A stretch of DNA of 64,000 nt from NCBI GenBank assembly GCA_026214975.1, contig CM047817.1:92918773-92982772 (forward strand). The letters run 5' to 3'. Shown one piece after another: positions 24,130-35,361 of this stretch. The notes below the pieces were generated by a model, which made no database searches, was not told the origin of the DNA, and saw only the letters and a program-made list of their open reading frames with translations. The translations under genes were made by a program, and so were the position numbers. Position 1 is the first letter of the stretch; the number at the start of each line of letters is the position of its first letter. The stretch comes from Gentiana macrophylla. Lineage: Eukaryota > Streptophyta > Magnoliopsida > Gentianales > Gentianaceae.

Positions 24130-25556
24130 ATGCAAACCAAGAGTAAGAAGGGACCTCTTATCTTTAATCCCGAGCCTGAGCGATCTATTATCAGGAGAAA
24201 AATCTTCCCTAATCCAGACATCATGGCTAACGAAGTCCCGAATGCAAATCCTCAAGCCCAGATGAATCTGATCCTTCAACAGATGCAAGCAATACAGCAA
24301 CAACAGAATCAACAAGCTGGCATAAATAATCAGTTTCAACAATTCCGTCAAAACCAGCTAAACCAGTTAAATCAAGACCCCTACGCTCCCTATCTTGACC
24401 AAGACTTTCTGGAAGGGCATAGACCTATTCGCCCTCCAGACATGGGACAAGCGAACTTCGATCTGAAAAATGGAGTGGTAGGACTGGTCCAGAATAGTTC
24501 TTTTCATGGTACTGCTGACGAAGATCCTCATGACTTCTTGTCCACCTTCGTTCAAATTTGCGAAGCAGGCCACTATCCTGGTGTTGATTCTGAGATTGTC
24601 AAGTTAAAACTCTTCCCGTTTGCTCTAAAGGGTGAAGCAAACCGTTGGTTTAAATCTTTAGCCCATCATTCTCTCCGTACCTGGAATGATGTCAAAAGAG
24701 CCTTTGCTCTGTAGTTTGTCTCACCTGGGACAATCATGGACATGAAACCCAGATAGCCATATTTGAACAACTTGATGGTGAGAGTGTGGGGAAAGCATGG
24801 GAGAGACTAAATCTGTTGATGAGGAAGTACCCCAACCATGGATATAGTAGACATGAGCTACTAGAGTTATTTTACCGAGGTGTCTCTCAACCAAATAGAG
24901 ACTTCCTAGATTCAACTGCTCATGGATCATTCCTAAGGGGAGGTGATGACGCTGCTTACAGGGTAGCTGAAACTATAGCCAAGAATAACATGTGGTCAAG
25001 TCCTAGGAAGACCAATGTTAGTGGGAATAAGAAGGAATCTGCTGTGACCAATTGTGAGACTAAGGTGTTAGTTGCTCAAATGGAAGTAATTAGCAAGCAG
25101 CTAGCCAATTTCCAAATGCAGCAGCAACAAGGGCAGCCAGATGTGAACTACCTGGGATTGCAGGCGGGAGATGAGATGGCTGAGGAAGTAAATTTGATGG
25201 AGAATCATAACCAAACCTTCAGAAACTTCAATCAGAATCAGAATTATTCCGGATTTCAACATCCTAATCTTAATCAAGCCAATGCACCACCTGGCCCATC
25301 AAATTCCAAACCTTCTTTCAGCTCAAGTTATCAAAGACCACCTCCTGGGTTGGTTAATCAATCTCACAATCCTAACTCTCAGAGACCTCAAGGTGGTTGG
25401 AATCAAAACCAACCTCATAACCAAACCACCTCTTGTGTCCCTCAACACAAGTTCGATGAGCTAGTGGACATGGTGAAGACCACGGCTACTAGTGTCAAGA
25501 CAATAGAGAGCAAGTTGGTCGGATGGCGGACCAACAAGCAAGCAGACCCACGGTAA
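24130..25556 (+). pseudogene. gag: G3 gag (frameshifted)
   Basis: This encodes the structural protein of the virus-like particle. The start ATG at 24130 follows the leader, and the protein opens with a basic stretch and then a Gln/Asn-rich segment (residues about 55-80). The retrotransposon gag fold is visible as SSFHGTADEDPHDFLSTFVQ and KLKLFPFALKGEANRWFKSL. A stop at 24714 and an indel around 24714-24786 shift the frame. The second part (24786-25556) carries GKAWERLNLLMRKYPNHG, the end of the gag core, then an Asn/Gln/Pro-rich tail. I see no CCHC zinc knuckle in the tail, which is notable for this family. Confidence 0.88.
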
Positions 25557-25824
25557 ACTTCCAAGTTATACCGAAAGAAACCCTAAAGCGAGATATCAAT
25601 GTTTGCTTTGCCATCACACCTCAATGGGATTATGGGACCGAAGAGTGAATGAGGTTACTTTAAGAGTGGTAAGCGTGTAGGACCCGGAAAGATGTCGGGA
25701 AGCAGTAGCCCTCGACGCTATAAGTTCAGGAGGGGGCAATCAGAAGTTAAATACCGAAGGAAGCAACAGCGAGGAGGAGCTTAATGATGATTCTTCGGGA
25801 GATGAAAATGATTCTGATAGGGAA
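25557..25824 (+). pseudogene. G3 gag-protease junction, indel-damaged
   Basis: A VNEVTL string followed by a damaged RSGK-like motif marks the usual start of the Athila protease linker, but the frame changes several times within 270 bp. Confidence 0.55.
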
Positions 25825-26793
25825 ATGAGGAGAGGTCAGGTGGCTGTACCCCTGACAAAGAAGAGGGAGGAAAAGTTTATCAGATGGAAGGATAAGGAAG
25901 ATGAGGCCATAAAAAATCAAGCCATGAACAAAGATAAAGCCCTTCCTTATCCACCAAAGAAGAAAGAGAATACCCTCAGTCTTGACAAACAATATGACGG
26001 TGTGAGGAGGATGCTTAGAGATACCAAAGTGAGTATACCCCTAGCTGAGGTATTGACTGAAATGCCTAAATGCTCTAAGTATCTTAAGGAAGTTTGTGGA
26101 AGCAAGAAGAAGCTTCAAGGGATGGCAGAAGAAGTTTTAAGAGAAGAATGTTCCATGGTTTCACAAAAAGTTGCTATTAAGCGAGGTGACCCCGGAAGAC
26201 CTTCAATCTCCTGTGAGATTGAAGGCCACATGTTCCAAAACGTCTTATGCGACTCAGGGGCCTCCATAAATGTGATGCCATTGAATGTCTGCAAAAAGCT
26301 CGGTTTAGATAAAAGAATGCGGGAACGCCCTATTTCTCTTCAGATGGTAGACCGATCAAGCCGCTCAGCAGCCGGTTGTGTTGCCAATGTCCTTCTCCAT
26401 GTTGGAGGCTTGTTTTTCCCTACCGACTGGGTTATCTTAGACTATCCACCTGACAAAGAGATGCCCCTAATTCTAGGCCGGACCTTTTTGGACACCTCTG
26501 CCGCCCTCATCGATTTCTGTAAGGGACAGATTACGCTTAGAGTCGATGATACATCTGTTACCTTCACACGAGGGAAAAGTCCCGAGGAAACCTCGATGGA
26601 AGAAATCTCGTTCGTTGAAGCAATTTATGAGGACGATGAAGATGCCAATTCTGAAGAAGCGTTAGAGCTAACAGAGATAGGTGTTTTCGAAGCTATAAAC
26701 ATTAAAGATCAAGCTGACTGTGGATCATCTTCACAACTTTGCTCATGCCGAGCTGTGGATGAACAAGAAACATGGAAATACCCAAAGCAATGA
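25825..26793 (+). CDS. pol: G3 protease region of pol
   Basis: This open segment of 322 codons encodes the lysine-rich linker (PLTKKREEKFIRWKDKEDEA), then KVSIPLAEVLTEMPKCSKYL, and then the retropepsin. The active site CDSGASINVMPL is at 26248-26283, with the flap and second half ending VPLILGRTFLDT-like (here MPLILGRTFLDTSAALIDF). An aspartic protease dimer of this kind cuts the gag-pol polyprotein. An acidic tail follows before the frame breaks at 26793. As annotated it lacks a natural start and would be translated as part of the polyprotein. Confidence 0.85.
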   Translation: MRRGQVAVPLTKKREEKFIRWKDKEDEAIKNQAMNKDKALPYPPKKKENTLSLDKQYDGVRRMLRDTKVSIPLAEVLTEMPKCSKYLKEVCGSKKKLQGMAEEVLREECSMVSQKVAIKRGDPGRPSISCEIEGHMFQNVLCDSGASINVMPLNVCKKLGLDKRMRERPISLQMVDRSSRSAAGCVANVLLHVGGLFFPTDWVILDYPPDKEMPLILGRTFLDTSAALIDFCKGQITLRVDDTSVTFTRGKSPEETSMEEISFVEAIYEDDEDANSEEALELTEIGVFEAINIKDQADCGSSSQLCSCRAVDEQETWKYPKQ

Positions 26794-28069
26794 ACGATGA
26801 TTTCAAAGAGCTGCATCGGGAAGATTTTAACCCTATGAAGAGGAAATACGATGGGTAGTTGGGATGAAGTGGATTTACGGAGAGAGACTACTCATTGGGA
26901 GATTGATGATTAGGAGCGGCTAGCGAGAGGAGCTAGAAGAAGAAGAGTTGAGAAGGATGATCAAGCATGAGAAAGAAAGAGAAAGCTGGAATCGGTGAAG
27001 GATCCCTATGGATGATGTGATCCGTACCTTTCTAGGGTTGTACCTCGGGAAGATGAGGTATTCTTGATCCAACCACTTCAAGCCCATAAGGAAAAAGGTG
27101 CCCCTTAAAATCCGAGATTGAGCAACCACCTACTTGACTTGGAGCTTAAACGCTTCCGCAACACCTTAAGTACATTTTTCTTAAGGATGGTGATAAGTTA
27201 CCCTTGATCATCTCTTCAAAACTCGAGCCCGAGCAAGAAGCACTCGCTGATAAAAGTGCTTGAAAAGAACATCCTCGCGTTCGGATGGCAAGTGGGTGAT
27301 ATCCGAGGAATCAGCCCGATGTGTGCATGCATAAAATCCGAGCGGAGGAAGGAGCTAAGAAAGTCGAGACAACCTCGGTGAAAATTTGAATCCGCACACG
27401 CAGGAGGTTGTCAAGAAAGAAGTTATAAAGTGGTTAGACATGGGAATTTTCTATGCAATCGCCCGACGGTGAGTGGGTTAGCCCCACCCAAGTTGTGCCA
27501 AAGAAGGAGGTATCACCGTTGAAAAGAATGAAAAGGGGAAGAGATAGCTTTACGCCTTGTGACTAGCTCTGAGTCTACTTTGATTATCGCAGATTGAATG
27601 AAGTCACCGCCAAAGACCATTTTCCTTACCCTTCATTGACCAAACTTATTGAAAGGCGAGTGGTCATAAGTATTATTGTTTCCTCGATGGATATTCGGTT
27701 ACTTCCAGATAGCCATCGACCACTAATGACAGAGAGAAGACTACATTTACGTGTCCATCAGGCACTTTTGCTTTTCATGAGAATGCCTTCGGGTTATGCA
27801 ATGCACCGGCAACATTTCAACGGTGCATGTTGGCCATTTTCGATGGACTTGTGGAGGAATGTATGGAAGTCTTCATGGATGACTTCTCGCCTATGGCGAT
27901 AGCTTTGATGAGATCTTGGAAAATCTAGATATGGTACTTCAACATTTGTGTTGAAAAGAATTTAGTGCTTATTTGGGAGAAATGCCATTTTCTAGTAGAT
28001 GAAGGAATTGTTGCGGGACACAAGGTGTCCGAAGTGGTATTCAAGTTGATAAGGCTAAGGTAGAAGCCA
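26794..28069 (+). pseudogene. pol: G3 reverse transcriptase, multiply frameshifted
   Basis: RT motifs are recognisable in alternating frames. LNEVTAKDHFP (27594-27626), a damaged DREKTTF block near 27730, MPSGYAMH in place of the usual PFGLCNAPATFQR region near 27785, and the catalytic FMDDFS at 27872-27889 are all in the correct order. At least six small indels are needed to connect them. Because the neighbouring protease and RNase H segments are long and open and the LTRs are almost identical, some of these indels may be sequence error rather than decay. Confidence 0.8.
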
Positions 28070-29041
28070 TTGAAAAATGTCGCACCAAACCGCCAAAGAG
28101 GTACGCGGTTTTCTTGGTCATGTTGGCTTCTACAGCGATTTATTAAGGACTTTTCCACAATAGCCAAGCCCTTATCTAACCTTACGAAAGATGATGTTAT
28201 GTTCTTGTTTGATGAGAAATGCAAAGAAGCTTTCAATTGCCTGAAGGAAAAGCTCATAAGTGCCCCTATCTTAATCGCACCTGACTGGACTAAGCCTTTT
28301 GAATTATTATGTGATGCCTCTAACTACGCAGTCGGCGTAGTTTTAGGTAAGAGAATTGATAAAAAGTTCAGGCCCATTTACTATGCGAGCGGCACCTTGA
28401 ACCCGGCTCAATGCAATTACACCACGACTGAGAAGGAATTCTTAGCCGTCGTTTTTGCTATTGACAAGTTTAGAAGTTATCTTCTAGGGTCTCAAGTTGT
28501 AGTTTGGACAGACCATGCAGCCCTACGCTACCTTATGGACAAAGCAGATGCAAAACCAAGGTTACTCAGATGGATTCTAAATTTGCAAGAGTTTGACCTT
28601 GAGATCAAAGATAAGAAGGGTAGTGATAATGTTGTGGCTGATCATCTGTCTCACCTAGTAAATGAGGGTGGCGTAAATCACAAGGAAATAGGCATCGATT
28701 TCCCTACTGAGCAATTGATGAAGCTTGATACTGTTAGGCCGTGGTACGCTGATTACGTCAACTATTTAGCAAGTGGACATTTAGAGGAAATGACGTATCA
28801 GGAGAAGAAGAAGTTCTTTTCTGATCTAAAATATCTCGTGTGGGAGGATCCTCATCTATTCAAGGTCTGTAAAGACGGGTTGCTTAGAAGGTGTGTTCCG
28901 GAACATGAGCAATGGGATATTCTGGAGCAATGTCATAGTGGTCCCACAGGAGGGCACTACGGAACACCCAAAACAGTTGCAAAAATCCTTCAAATTTGGA
29001 TTCTCTTGGCCGACTCTTTTAAGGGCAGAAGCCTTTTGTAA
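28070..29041 (+). CDS. pol: G3 RT connection, RNase H and integrase N-terminus
   Basis: This open segment of 323 codons begins in the RT thumb ([20 protein letters not shown]). RNase H follows with its acidic residues in [35 protein letters not shown] and [12 protein letters not shown]. The tether [20 protein letters not shown] follows, then the start of integrase with [12 protein letters not shown] (the His pair). A frame change near 28995 moves integrase into the overlapping segment that ends at 30317. RNase H degrades the RNA of the RNA-DNA hybrid. The activity looks intact here. Confidence 0.88.
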   Translation: MKNVAPNRQRGTRFSWSCWLLQRFIKDFSTIAKPLSNLTKDDVMFLFDEKCKEAFNCLKEKLISAPILIAPDWTKPFELLCDASNYAVGVVLGKRIDKKFRPIYYASGTLNPAQCNYTTTEKEFLAVVFAIDKFRSYLLGSQVVVWTDHAALRYLMDKADAKPRLLRWILNLQEFDLEIKDKKGSDNVVADHLSHLVNEGGVNHKEIGIDFPTEQLMKLDTVRPWYADYVNYLASGHLEEMTYQEKKKFFSDLKYLVWEDPHLFKVCKDGLLRRCVPEHEQWDILEQCHSGPTGGHYGTPKTVAKILQIWILLADSFKGRSLL

Positions 29042-30317
29042 AGGTTGCGATAGGTGCCAGAGAATTGGGAGGCAAAGTAATAGGATGGAAATGCCACTTA
29101 GACCCATTCTGGAATGCGAAGTCTTCGACATGTGGGGAATTGATTTCATGGGACCCTTTCCATCGTCGTGTGGAAATAAATACATTCTCGTCTGTGTAGA
29201 CTACGTCTCCAAGTGGGTGGAGGCAATAGCCACCCAAACTAATGATCACAAAGTTGTGAAGAAATTCTTGCAAAAGAATATCTTCACCAGATTCGGCTGT
29301 CCTAGAACCCTCATTAGTGATGAAGGTACTCATTTTTGCAACGCGCCGCTTGATAAAGTTCTTGAGAAATATGGTGTTAGACACAAAATCGGTACACCAT
29401 ATCATCCCCAAACAAGTGGACAAGTCGAGATAAGCAACCAAAGCCTTAAAAGAATTTTAGAAAAGACCGTGAACTCAAATAGATCCAACTGGAGTCTAAA
29501 GTTGGATGACGCACTTTGGGCTTATCGCACTGCGTTTAAGACCCCGATGGGCACGTCACCCTTCCAAATGGTCTATGGCAAAGCTTGCCATTTACCAGTT
29601 GAGCTTGAACACAGAGCCTACTGGGCTATTAAATTCTTGAATTTTGATAGCCAACTCTGTGGGGAAAAGAGGTTATTACAATTAAATGAGCTCGACGAAT
29701 TTAGACTCAGAGCATATGAGAATTCGAGAATCAGTAAGGAAAGAACGAAGGCACTTCACGATGCTAAGATTAAAGATCGGGAATTCAAAGTGGGAGACAT
29801 GGCTTTGCTGTATAACACCAGGCTCCATCTTTTTGCTGGTAAGCTTAAATCTAGATGGTCTGGCCCCTTTGAGATTCTTGATGTTCATCCCGGTGGAGCC
29901 ATTACGTTGAAAGGGTACGGCGATCAACCGTTCAAAGTCAATGGTCACAGGATTAAGAAGTACTTTGGGCAACCTAAAGAAAAGCCTGAAGTACTATACT
30001 TTCAAAAGAGAAATGAAACGGTTGAGTCGTTTATTTGTGAAGAGATTCCATCCTACTTCTTTGGAGTGGATGATGACATTATTACCCCTATCCTTACAGA
30101 TCCTTCTGTCAATGTTCCTGAGCCTGTTAGCATACCTCAGCCGAATCCGAGAAACAAGAACAAGAAGAAAAGAGTAAGTGCTGTATGGAGAGAAAAATTT
30201 CATGATCTTATCGCGCATTTGACTTGTTGTTGTGGCGAAAACCATTTCCGTCCTAGTCATTCTGATTCTAAAAGAGAAATGGTTAGCCTCAAACCCAAGT
30301 GGCCTGATTCAGGTTGA
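28893..30317 (+). CDS. pol: G3 integrase
   Basis: The true integrase reading in this frame begins near 29000 ([20 protein letters not shown]); the first roughly 35 codons are out of frame with the protein. The zinc-binding Cys pair is CKGCDRC. The catalytic residues are Asp at 29142 ([10 protein letters not shown]), Asp at 29319 ([11 protein letters not shown]) and Glu at 29427 ([10 protein letters not shown]), with 35 residues between the last two, the classic D,D-35-E arrangement. The C-terminal part has [20 protein letters not shown] and the [12 protein letters not shown] domain. There is no chromodomain. A basic tail ([10 protein letters not shown]) precedes the stop. All key residues are present. 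Confidence 0.92.
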   Translation: MFRNMSNGIFWSNVIVVPQEGTTEHPKQLQKSFKFGFSWPTLLRAEAFCKGCDRCQRIGRQSNRMEMPLRPILECEVFDMWGIDFMGPFPSSCGNKYILVCVDYVSKWVEAIATQTNDHKVVKKFLQKNIFTRFGCPRTLISDEGTHFCNAPLDKVLEKYGVRHKIGTPYHPQTSGQVEISNQSLKRILEKTVNSNRSNWSLKLDDALWAYRTAFKTPMGTSPFQMVYGKACHLPVELEHRAYWAIKFLNFDSQLCGEKRLLQLNELDEFRLRAYENSRISKERTKALHDAKIKDREFKVGDMALLYNTRLHLFAGKLKSRWSGPFEILDVHPGGAITLKGYGDQPFKVNGHRIKKYFGQPKEKPEVLYFQKRNETVESFICEEIPSYFFGVDDDIITPILTDPSVNVPEPVSIPQPNPRNKNKKKRVSAVWREKFHDLIAHLTCCCGENHFRPSHSDSKREMVSLKPKWPDSG

Positions 30318-31747
30318 CTTGGTTTACTCTGTCAAGCTAATGACAATAAAGAAGTGCTACTAGGAGGCAGCCTAGTCTTTTCAGTATTTCTTTTTTTTAG
30401 TTGAGTTTTTAGGTTATTAGGAATAAAACCTTGGTGAGTTGTGTGTTGGTTATCCCTGTCCTATTTGTGAATGCTTTATGTGCCTACATGTTTACTCATA
30501 TACCCTTGTACCCGAGATTATATGTTATGTCGAGTGTTGCGAGATACTATTGAGCGGTTTCTCGCGATTATCACTTGTAGTGTTGTCATTCGTGATCGAG
30601 AGCTAGCAATGTTCATTCATGCTACGGCCTGACCTCTGCTAACCTACAACCCGGCAATCATTTTGAAAACCAGCTAAGTATTCTTTTCTTTTATTTGCAC
30701 ATTCTGAGGACATAATGTGATTTAAGTGTGGGGGGGGTGTCTAAATTGGGTATGTTATCATGCTATACTTCTGAAAATGAGTAAATGTGAATATGCAGGA
30801 CACCTCTGAAAATGAGTAAATGTGACAATTTTAAAAATTTTCAAAGCAAACTTGGATAATTGTGAATCTCGAGCATGTAATTGAAACAAATGGCTTGCTA
30901 GTTGTAGTTTCCTGACAATGATTTTATGTGACTTTGAGAGATGATTATAGCATGTTTTTACTGATTTGAGATAGTATTCATTTCACACTCACGAAGCCTT
31001 TGATATTGAAGCAAAAATTTTTGAACTGTATCCTTTCACTATTTTAGTGATTTATCTTAGAGAGATTTGTTCTTAATAGTAACAGTGAAGTAACACCTAA
31101 GTTCAGAACGTGCACTGTGAATATCTGAAGGTTTGAATGTGATAAGTGAAACGTAACTAATGTTTTTGAAAAAGTCGAGTTAATAATAAATAAATGGGTG
31201 TGTCGAAAGCTGGTCGATGATTGGAGTGCGGTAGGGCATTATCTCGAAATGTCCTATTCCACTATGATGACCAAAAGCTCACGACAGTCAGGAAAAGCTA
31301 CCCTATGATTTGAGTAAGGTAGGGTGTTATCCCGAAACATCCTATTCTACTATGACGGGTAAGAGCTCATTCTGATGTGCGTCAAAAGAAAAAGAAGAAA
31401 AAAGAAGAAGAAAGTGAAAAAAAACCTAAATACTTGGTTAACGGTGAACTTATACCCAGTATAAACCGAATGATATGCTGTAGGGATTATCCTACTGAGT
31501 GCGCGGGAAGACTTTGTGTGGAACGATTCACGCTATACCTAGGATAGTCATTAAGATTATTTGAGAGGATATTTGTTTGAGAGGATTGTGAAGATTGATA
31601 AGGGCTTGTCACGCACACCGAATCTATCTCTATGTTGGTATCGCTTGCGATAGTTGTTGTATCTTTTGTTACGTGAGTTAGGGATCTATGTGGATTGCAT
31701 GAAAGTGAGCTAGTTTTGATTGTTTTGTTCGGGGCGAACAAAAGTCT
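30318..31747 (+). other. G3 3' non-coding region
   Basis: This is 1.4 kb of untranslated sequence. A second PPT-like tract, GTGTGGGGGGGTGTC, is at about 30725-30740. At 31210-31375 two imperfect copies of a block of about 60 bp (GGTAGGGCATTATCTCGAAA and GGTAGGGTGTTATCCCGAAA) are related to two blocks in the reverse strand of N1 (48290-48430). The section 31436-31500, with CTTGGTTAACGGTGAAC and TGTAGGGATTATCCTACTGA, also matches N1. A bias toward long A-rich strings is seen at 31380-31430. Confidence 0.7.
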
Positions 31748-31761
31748 AAGTGTGGGGGAGT
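31748..31761 (+). other. G3 polypurine tract
   Basis: AAGTGTGGGGGAGT directly precedes the 3' LTR start TGTTTACG. Confidence 0.9.
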
Positions 31762-31924
31762 TGTTTACGACTAATTTTGTGGTTTATATCGAGTTATTAC
31801 GTAACAATATCTTCCGTGTTTTAGTGATTTTTATAGAAAATCACTTGCTAAAAGGATAAATTGGAAGAATGGGTTTAGAATTTATTAAAATGCAAATTTG
31901 AGCTATTTATGTGGTTTATTAGTC

Positions 31925-31982
<58 letters not shown>

Positions 31983-33361
31983 CTCTGATTTGCATGTTTT
32001 TACCCCTTGTAGATATACATTTTCGAGCTAAAAAGAGGATTAAATGGTGTCAAGGATCGAGTTTATACGAAGGAAAAGAGATAAAGGGGAGGTCGGTTGA
32101 AGATAAAGATGAGAAAATCACGTTTTACCCAAGTTGAACGCACGTTTGATGTGGCGCCCAGTGGGACGGGCGTTTGAAGTACCGGACGGGCGCCCGAAGG
32201 AGATTTTTGATTCGTGAGTTTAATGATTTTTAGTGCATTTAGCGCCCAAAATTGCATAGGGCGGGCGTCGGCGAAGACTCGGCCCGACTCGAAAGTTCAA
32301 CGCATCTCGGATGGCCCATGACCTTGGACGGGCGCCCATGGCCGACTAACCCTAGCCGCCTTAAAAATCTATAAATACCAGCGTGTATTGAACCCTGGGA
32401 CACATCGATACGCATTATTTTCTCACTCAAACCCTAGCAGCCGCATATCCTATAGAGAAAACAAGAAGATGAACTCTTCCATCCCAACAATCATGATCAC
32501 CAACATGATTGTTGGCTAAGCAATTCACGGTGGGACAACGGATGAAGCCGATCAACATCAACACCAACTAGAGATTTTACTGTATTTTTAGTGAGTTAAG
32601 TTATGATTTTTCGTCAATTGAATATCGTTTTATATTGTTTATGTTTTATTTGAATCGAAAGATTGATGAAACTACTTTTATGCTTTGAATTTATATGAGA
32701 ATATTGTTCAATCCTTAGTCTTTCAATTGATGCAATTAGTTGTAATTCGAGAGATCGTTTATAATTAATTGAGTGGAGTTTTGGAGACGATCTCATGATC
32801 TTGTTTTGCATGCCGGTTAGTTTTGCTCGAGAAAGAAAACGAAACCCTAGAATTTGCTTAAAGGAATTTAATCGAATTCGTGATAGATCATTACTAAAAA
32901 TCGTATCTTTAACTTGCCATCTAGTTGGGGTTGGGTTGGTTGATTGGTGGATTCCCGTTGCCTTGCCGTTCCTTTTAATTATTTGATAAACCAAATTGTT
33001 CGTATCGACTTTGATTGCTTCGTTTAGTTGTTTTTCTGAAACCCTAGTTTTTACATACTGTTTTTCTGCATATTTTCTGTTTCCAGCGTGTTATCGTACG
33101 CCCGTCCACCCTTGGTGAACGCCCGTCCATAGTCGAATTTTCCTGTTTCCTATTTTAGTTTAGTCTTACTCATTGTTTTTATATTATAGTTAGTATAGAC
33201 CTTAGTTTTAGGTAATAAATTGTGACATAATCGTTATAATAACTGCACTTTAATCCGATAAACATTCGACTCCCTTAGGACGACCCGTTAACACCCTATA
33301 CTACGAGCCTTATACTTGGGGTGTTTCGGTTTATAAATTTAAAACGAGTTTTTACCGAACA
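31762..33361 (+). repeat. G3 3' LTR
   Basis: This 1600-bp LTR is near-identical to 21925-23500. It differs by an expanded TA run, by changes in the motif cluster and at a few CAG/CTG sites. Confidence 0.95.
31930..31980. repeat. TA dinucleotide microsatellite
   Basis: About 25 TA units lie in the G3 3' LTR. The same position in the 5' LTR (22096-22115) has only about eight to nine. Confidence 0.95.
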
Positions 33362-34056
33362 GGTAGTAATCATTAATTGCCTTGACGGACCACGGGACAT
33401 TGACCCCTCTTACCTTTATGAAACCTGACTCTAGATTGGCGACACTAAAATTAGCATACCACTCCTGAACTAGTGTGAGGTTGAGGTTCCCTTCCGGCTC
33501 GTAAATCAAGTTGTTCCATCCTCTCTTTCTCAAATTGTCGATGAAGGCTGGAGGAACCACCTTAAGATCTAACCCCCGCTCGTAACACATGTTCTTTGTG
33601 GCGATATACTCATTATAGTTGGTCATGGCCACTGGTGAGTTAAAACGCTGGTCGAAAGGTAAAGGGTCGTTAGGAGGAGGAGCTAGTGGAGGATCTTGCT
33701 CGGGGAAACTTTGTGGAGGGAGTGAAACAGGTGTTGTTGTTGTTGTTGTTTTGGCTCGCATTCGTGCCAAGGGCACATCACTCTCAATGTCTGTTACCTC
33801 CTCACTATCACTACTAGAATTCCTCCCCTCAGTGTCCGGCTCAAAGTCTTCATCGGAAGTCTCATCTCTCAGTTGCCCGAAAGGCTTAAGGGCTCTAGGA
33901 TTCCTATTCTCGGCACGGCCCGTATCACCAATCCGGATACCACCCTTAGGTATTCGGGGGATAAACTATGGTTTTCTGCTTCTTGGGCATGTGTTTCGCT
34001 ACCGGCTGTTTCCCTTTTCCCGTACCCTCAGTTTCTTTCCTCTTGGTTTCTCTCAT
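33362..34056 (-). pseudogene. G2 ORF2, upstream half (plant transposon-type protein)
   Basis: The most plausible start is the ATG at 34056-34054, giving a basic, possibly nuclear-targeting N-terminus (MRETKRKETEGTGKGKQPVA). A frameshift lies near 33950. After it comes an acidic Ser-rich stretch (DETSDEDFEPDTEGRNSSSD), a Thr/Pro linker, and then the domain typical of 'putative plant transposon protein' entries: MCYERGLDLKVVPPAFIDNL, RKRGWNNLIYEP, VQEWYANFSV, then VRGVNVPWSVKAINDYY. G3 cuts the ORF at 33362 and the rest lies at 21924-20866. The family is widespread in plant retrotransposon-derived loci, and its function is not known to me. Confidence 0.65.
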
Positions 34057-35361
34057 TACCTCTATACTCACCAAAACACCACCATCAACCAAATCAAACA
34101 ATCAAAACCAACCCGGTTATCGTCCAACCGGGATTTCAAAACAAACCAACCCAAACAACGAATCACCCCACGAGAGCCACACCATTCATCATCAACCATA
34201 AGACAAACAAAACAAAACACAAAACAGGCTACATAATCAATAACAATCAATAACGGGATAGGGGCGTTAAACCAAAAAGGCTAAAAACTAACCCTAACCG
34301 AAACTTAGACGTAAAACCAAAATGTACCTGTACTATGCTTAAACGAGATGAGATGAACGATTTGGAGCGAAGCACGAGTCCCGAAACATCAATGGAGGTC
34401 AAATTCAACCTAGGCAAAAAGTTGCCTAAAGTGAAGATCGAATCGAGAGAAACAGGGATTTGTTGTTGGAATGGATTGGTGAAATCAAAAGAAGAGATCG
34501 AGAGGTGTTGTTTGGTGTTTGAATCACTGAAAACGGAGTAATATTGAGTGATTTACGAGAAAAAGGGTGGGGAGGGCTGCCGGACGTTCTTAGGGTTTAA
34601 AAGTGAATTCTGAACGCCGGTTTGGAAATAGCAGGGATATATGAAGGAGATGACCCCAAACGCACGTTTGAAAAGGGTGAAACGCGCGTTTCGCATGTTC
34701 AAACGCGCGTGTGAAATGTGAAACATGTGTTTGAAAGGGAAATTTTCGAACAGAGAGTTGAGGCCCTAAACGCGCGTTTGAGATGGTTCCAAACGCGCGT
34801 TTGGAACGGGGCAAGCCTAAACGCACGTTTGAAATGAGCTAAACAGGCGTTTGAAAAGCTGGAACAATGCTAACTCAAGATTGTCACCCCACACTAGATT
34901 GTTACCACCCCCGAGACCACTAGAAACACCAACTCACTCAACAAAAACTACGAAATGGTGGGTTGCCTCCCCCAAGCGCCTTTGTTTTATGTCGTTGGCT
35001 CGACGGGATGACTTATACAGTGCCAATTTTTTCAAAGTTATACTATTGGCACAGGCGAGAAAAGGTAGAAGTGCTTTGTTTAACGTCGTTAGCATCGACG
35101 TAGTGGCACTAAACGGACTCATACCTCAAAAGACTCAAAACAACAATTCAAATATTTTATTTCAAACAAGTATCACCAAAGACATCAACCAAAATCCAAG
35201 CTCAAAAAGATCAACAACTCAAGAAGACTAAAAATAACAAGCATCACGGAAACCGAGTTCACTAGAAACTTACCTCTCACGGCCCTCGATGCTACCTCTT
35301 CCCAACTCGGGAATCCTCTTTTGTCAAAATCTCTCATCACCTTCTTCTTGTAATTGCCATT
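34057..35361 (-). other. G2 region between ORF1 and ORF2, with motif array
   Basis: No convincing coding sequence is present. At 34608-34856 there are nine copies or variants of CAAACGCGCGTTTG (such as CCAAACGCGCGTTTGG and TAAACGCACGTTTG), matching the LTR array of the same element. Two short duplicated strings (GTCGTTGGCTCGACG at 34992-35006 and GTCGTTAGCATCGACG at 35085-35100) lie between them and ORF1. Confidence 0.65.

Larger units (their letters stand above)
21925..33361 (+). mobile_element. G3: Ty3/gypsy Athila-like element, near full length and youngest
   Basis: This 11.4-kb + strand element is inserted in ORF2 of G2. LTRs of 1576 and 1600 bp are almost identical over hundreds of bases, differing mainly in the GACGGGCGTC motif cluster, at CAG/CTG sites and in a TA run. 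The order is PBS (23507-23524), leader, gag (24130-25556), protease region (25825-26793), RT (26794-28069), RNase H and integrase (28070-30317), 3' non-coding DNA, PPT (31748-31761) and 3' LTR. It is innermost in the nest, consistent with being the latest insertion. Confidence 0.95.

Noticed and set aside
31898..32137. ORF with a long Tyr/Ile run
   Set aside because: It translates the TA microsatellite of the G3 3' LTR.
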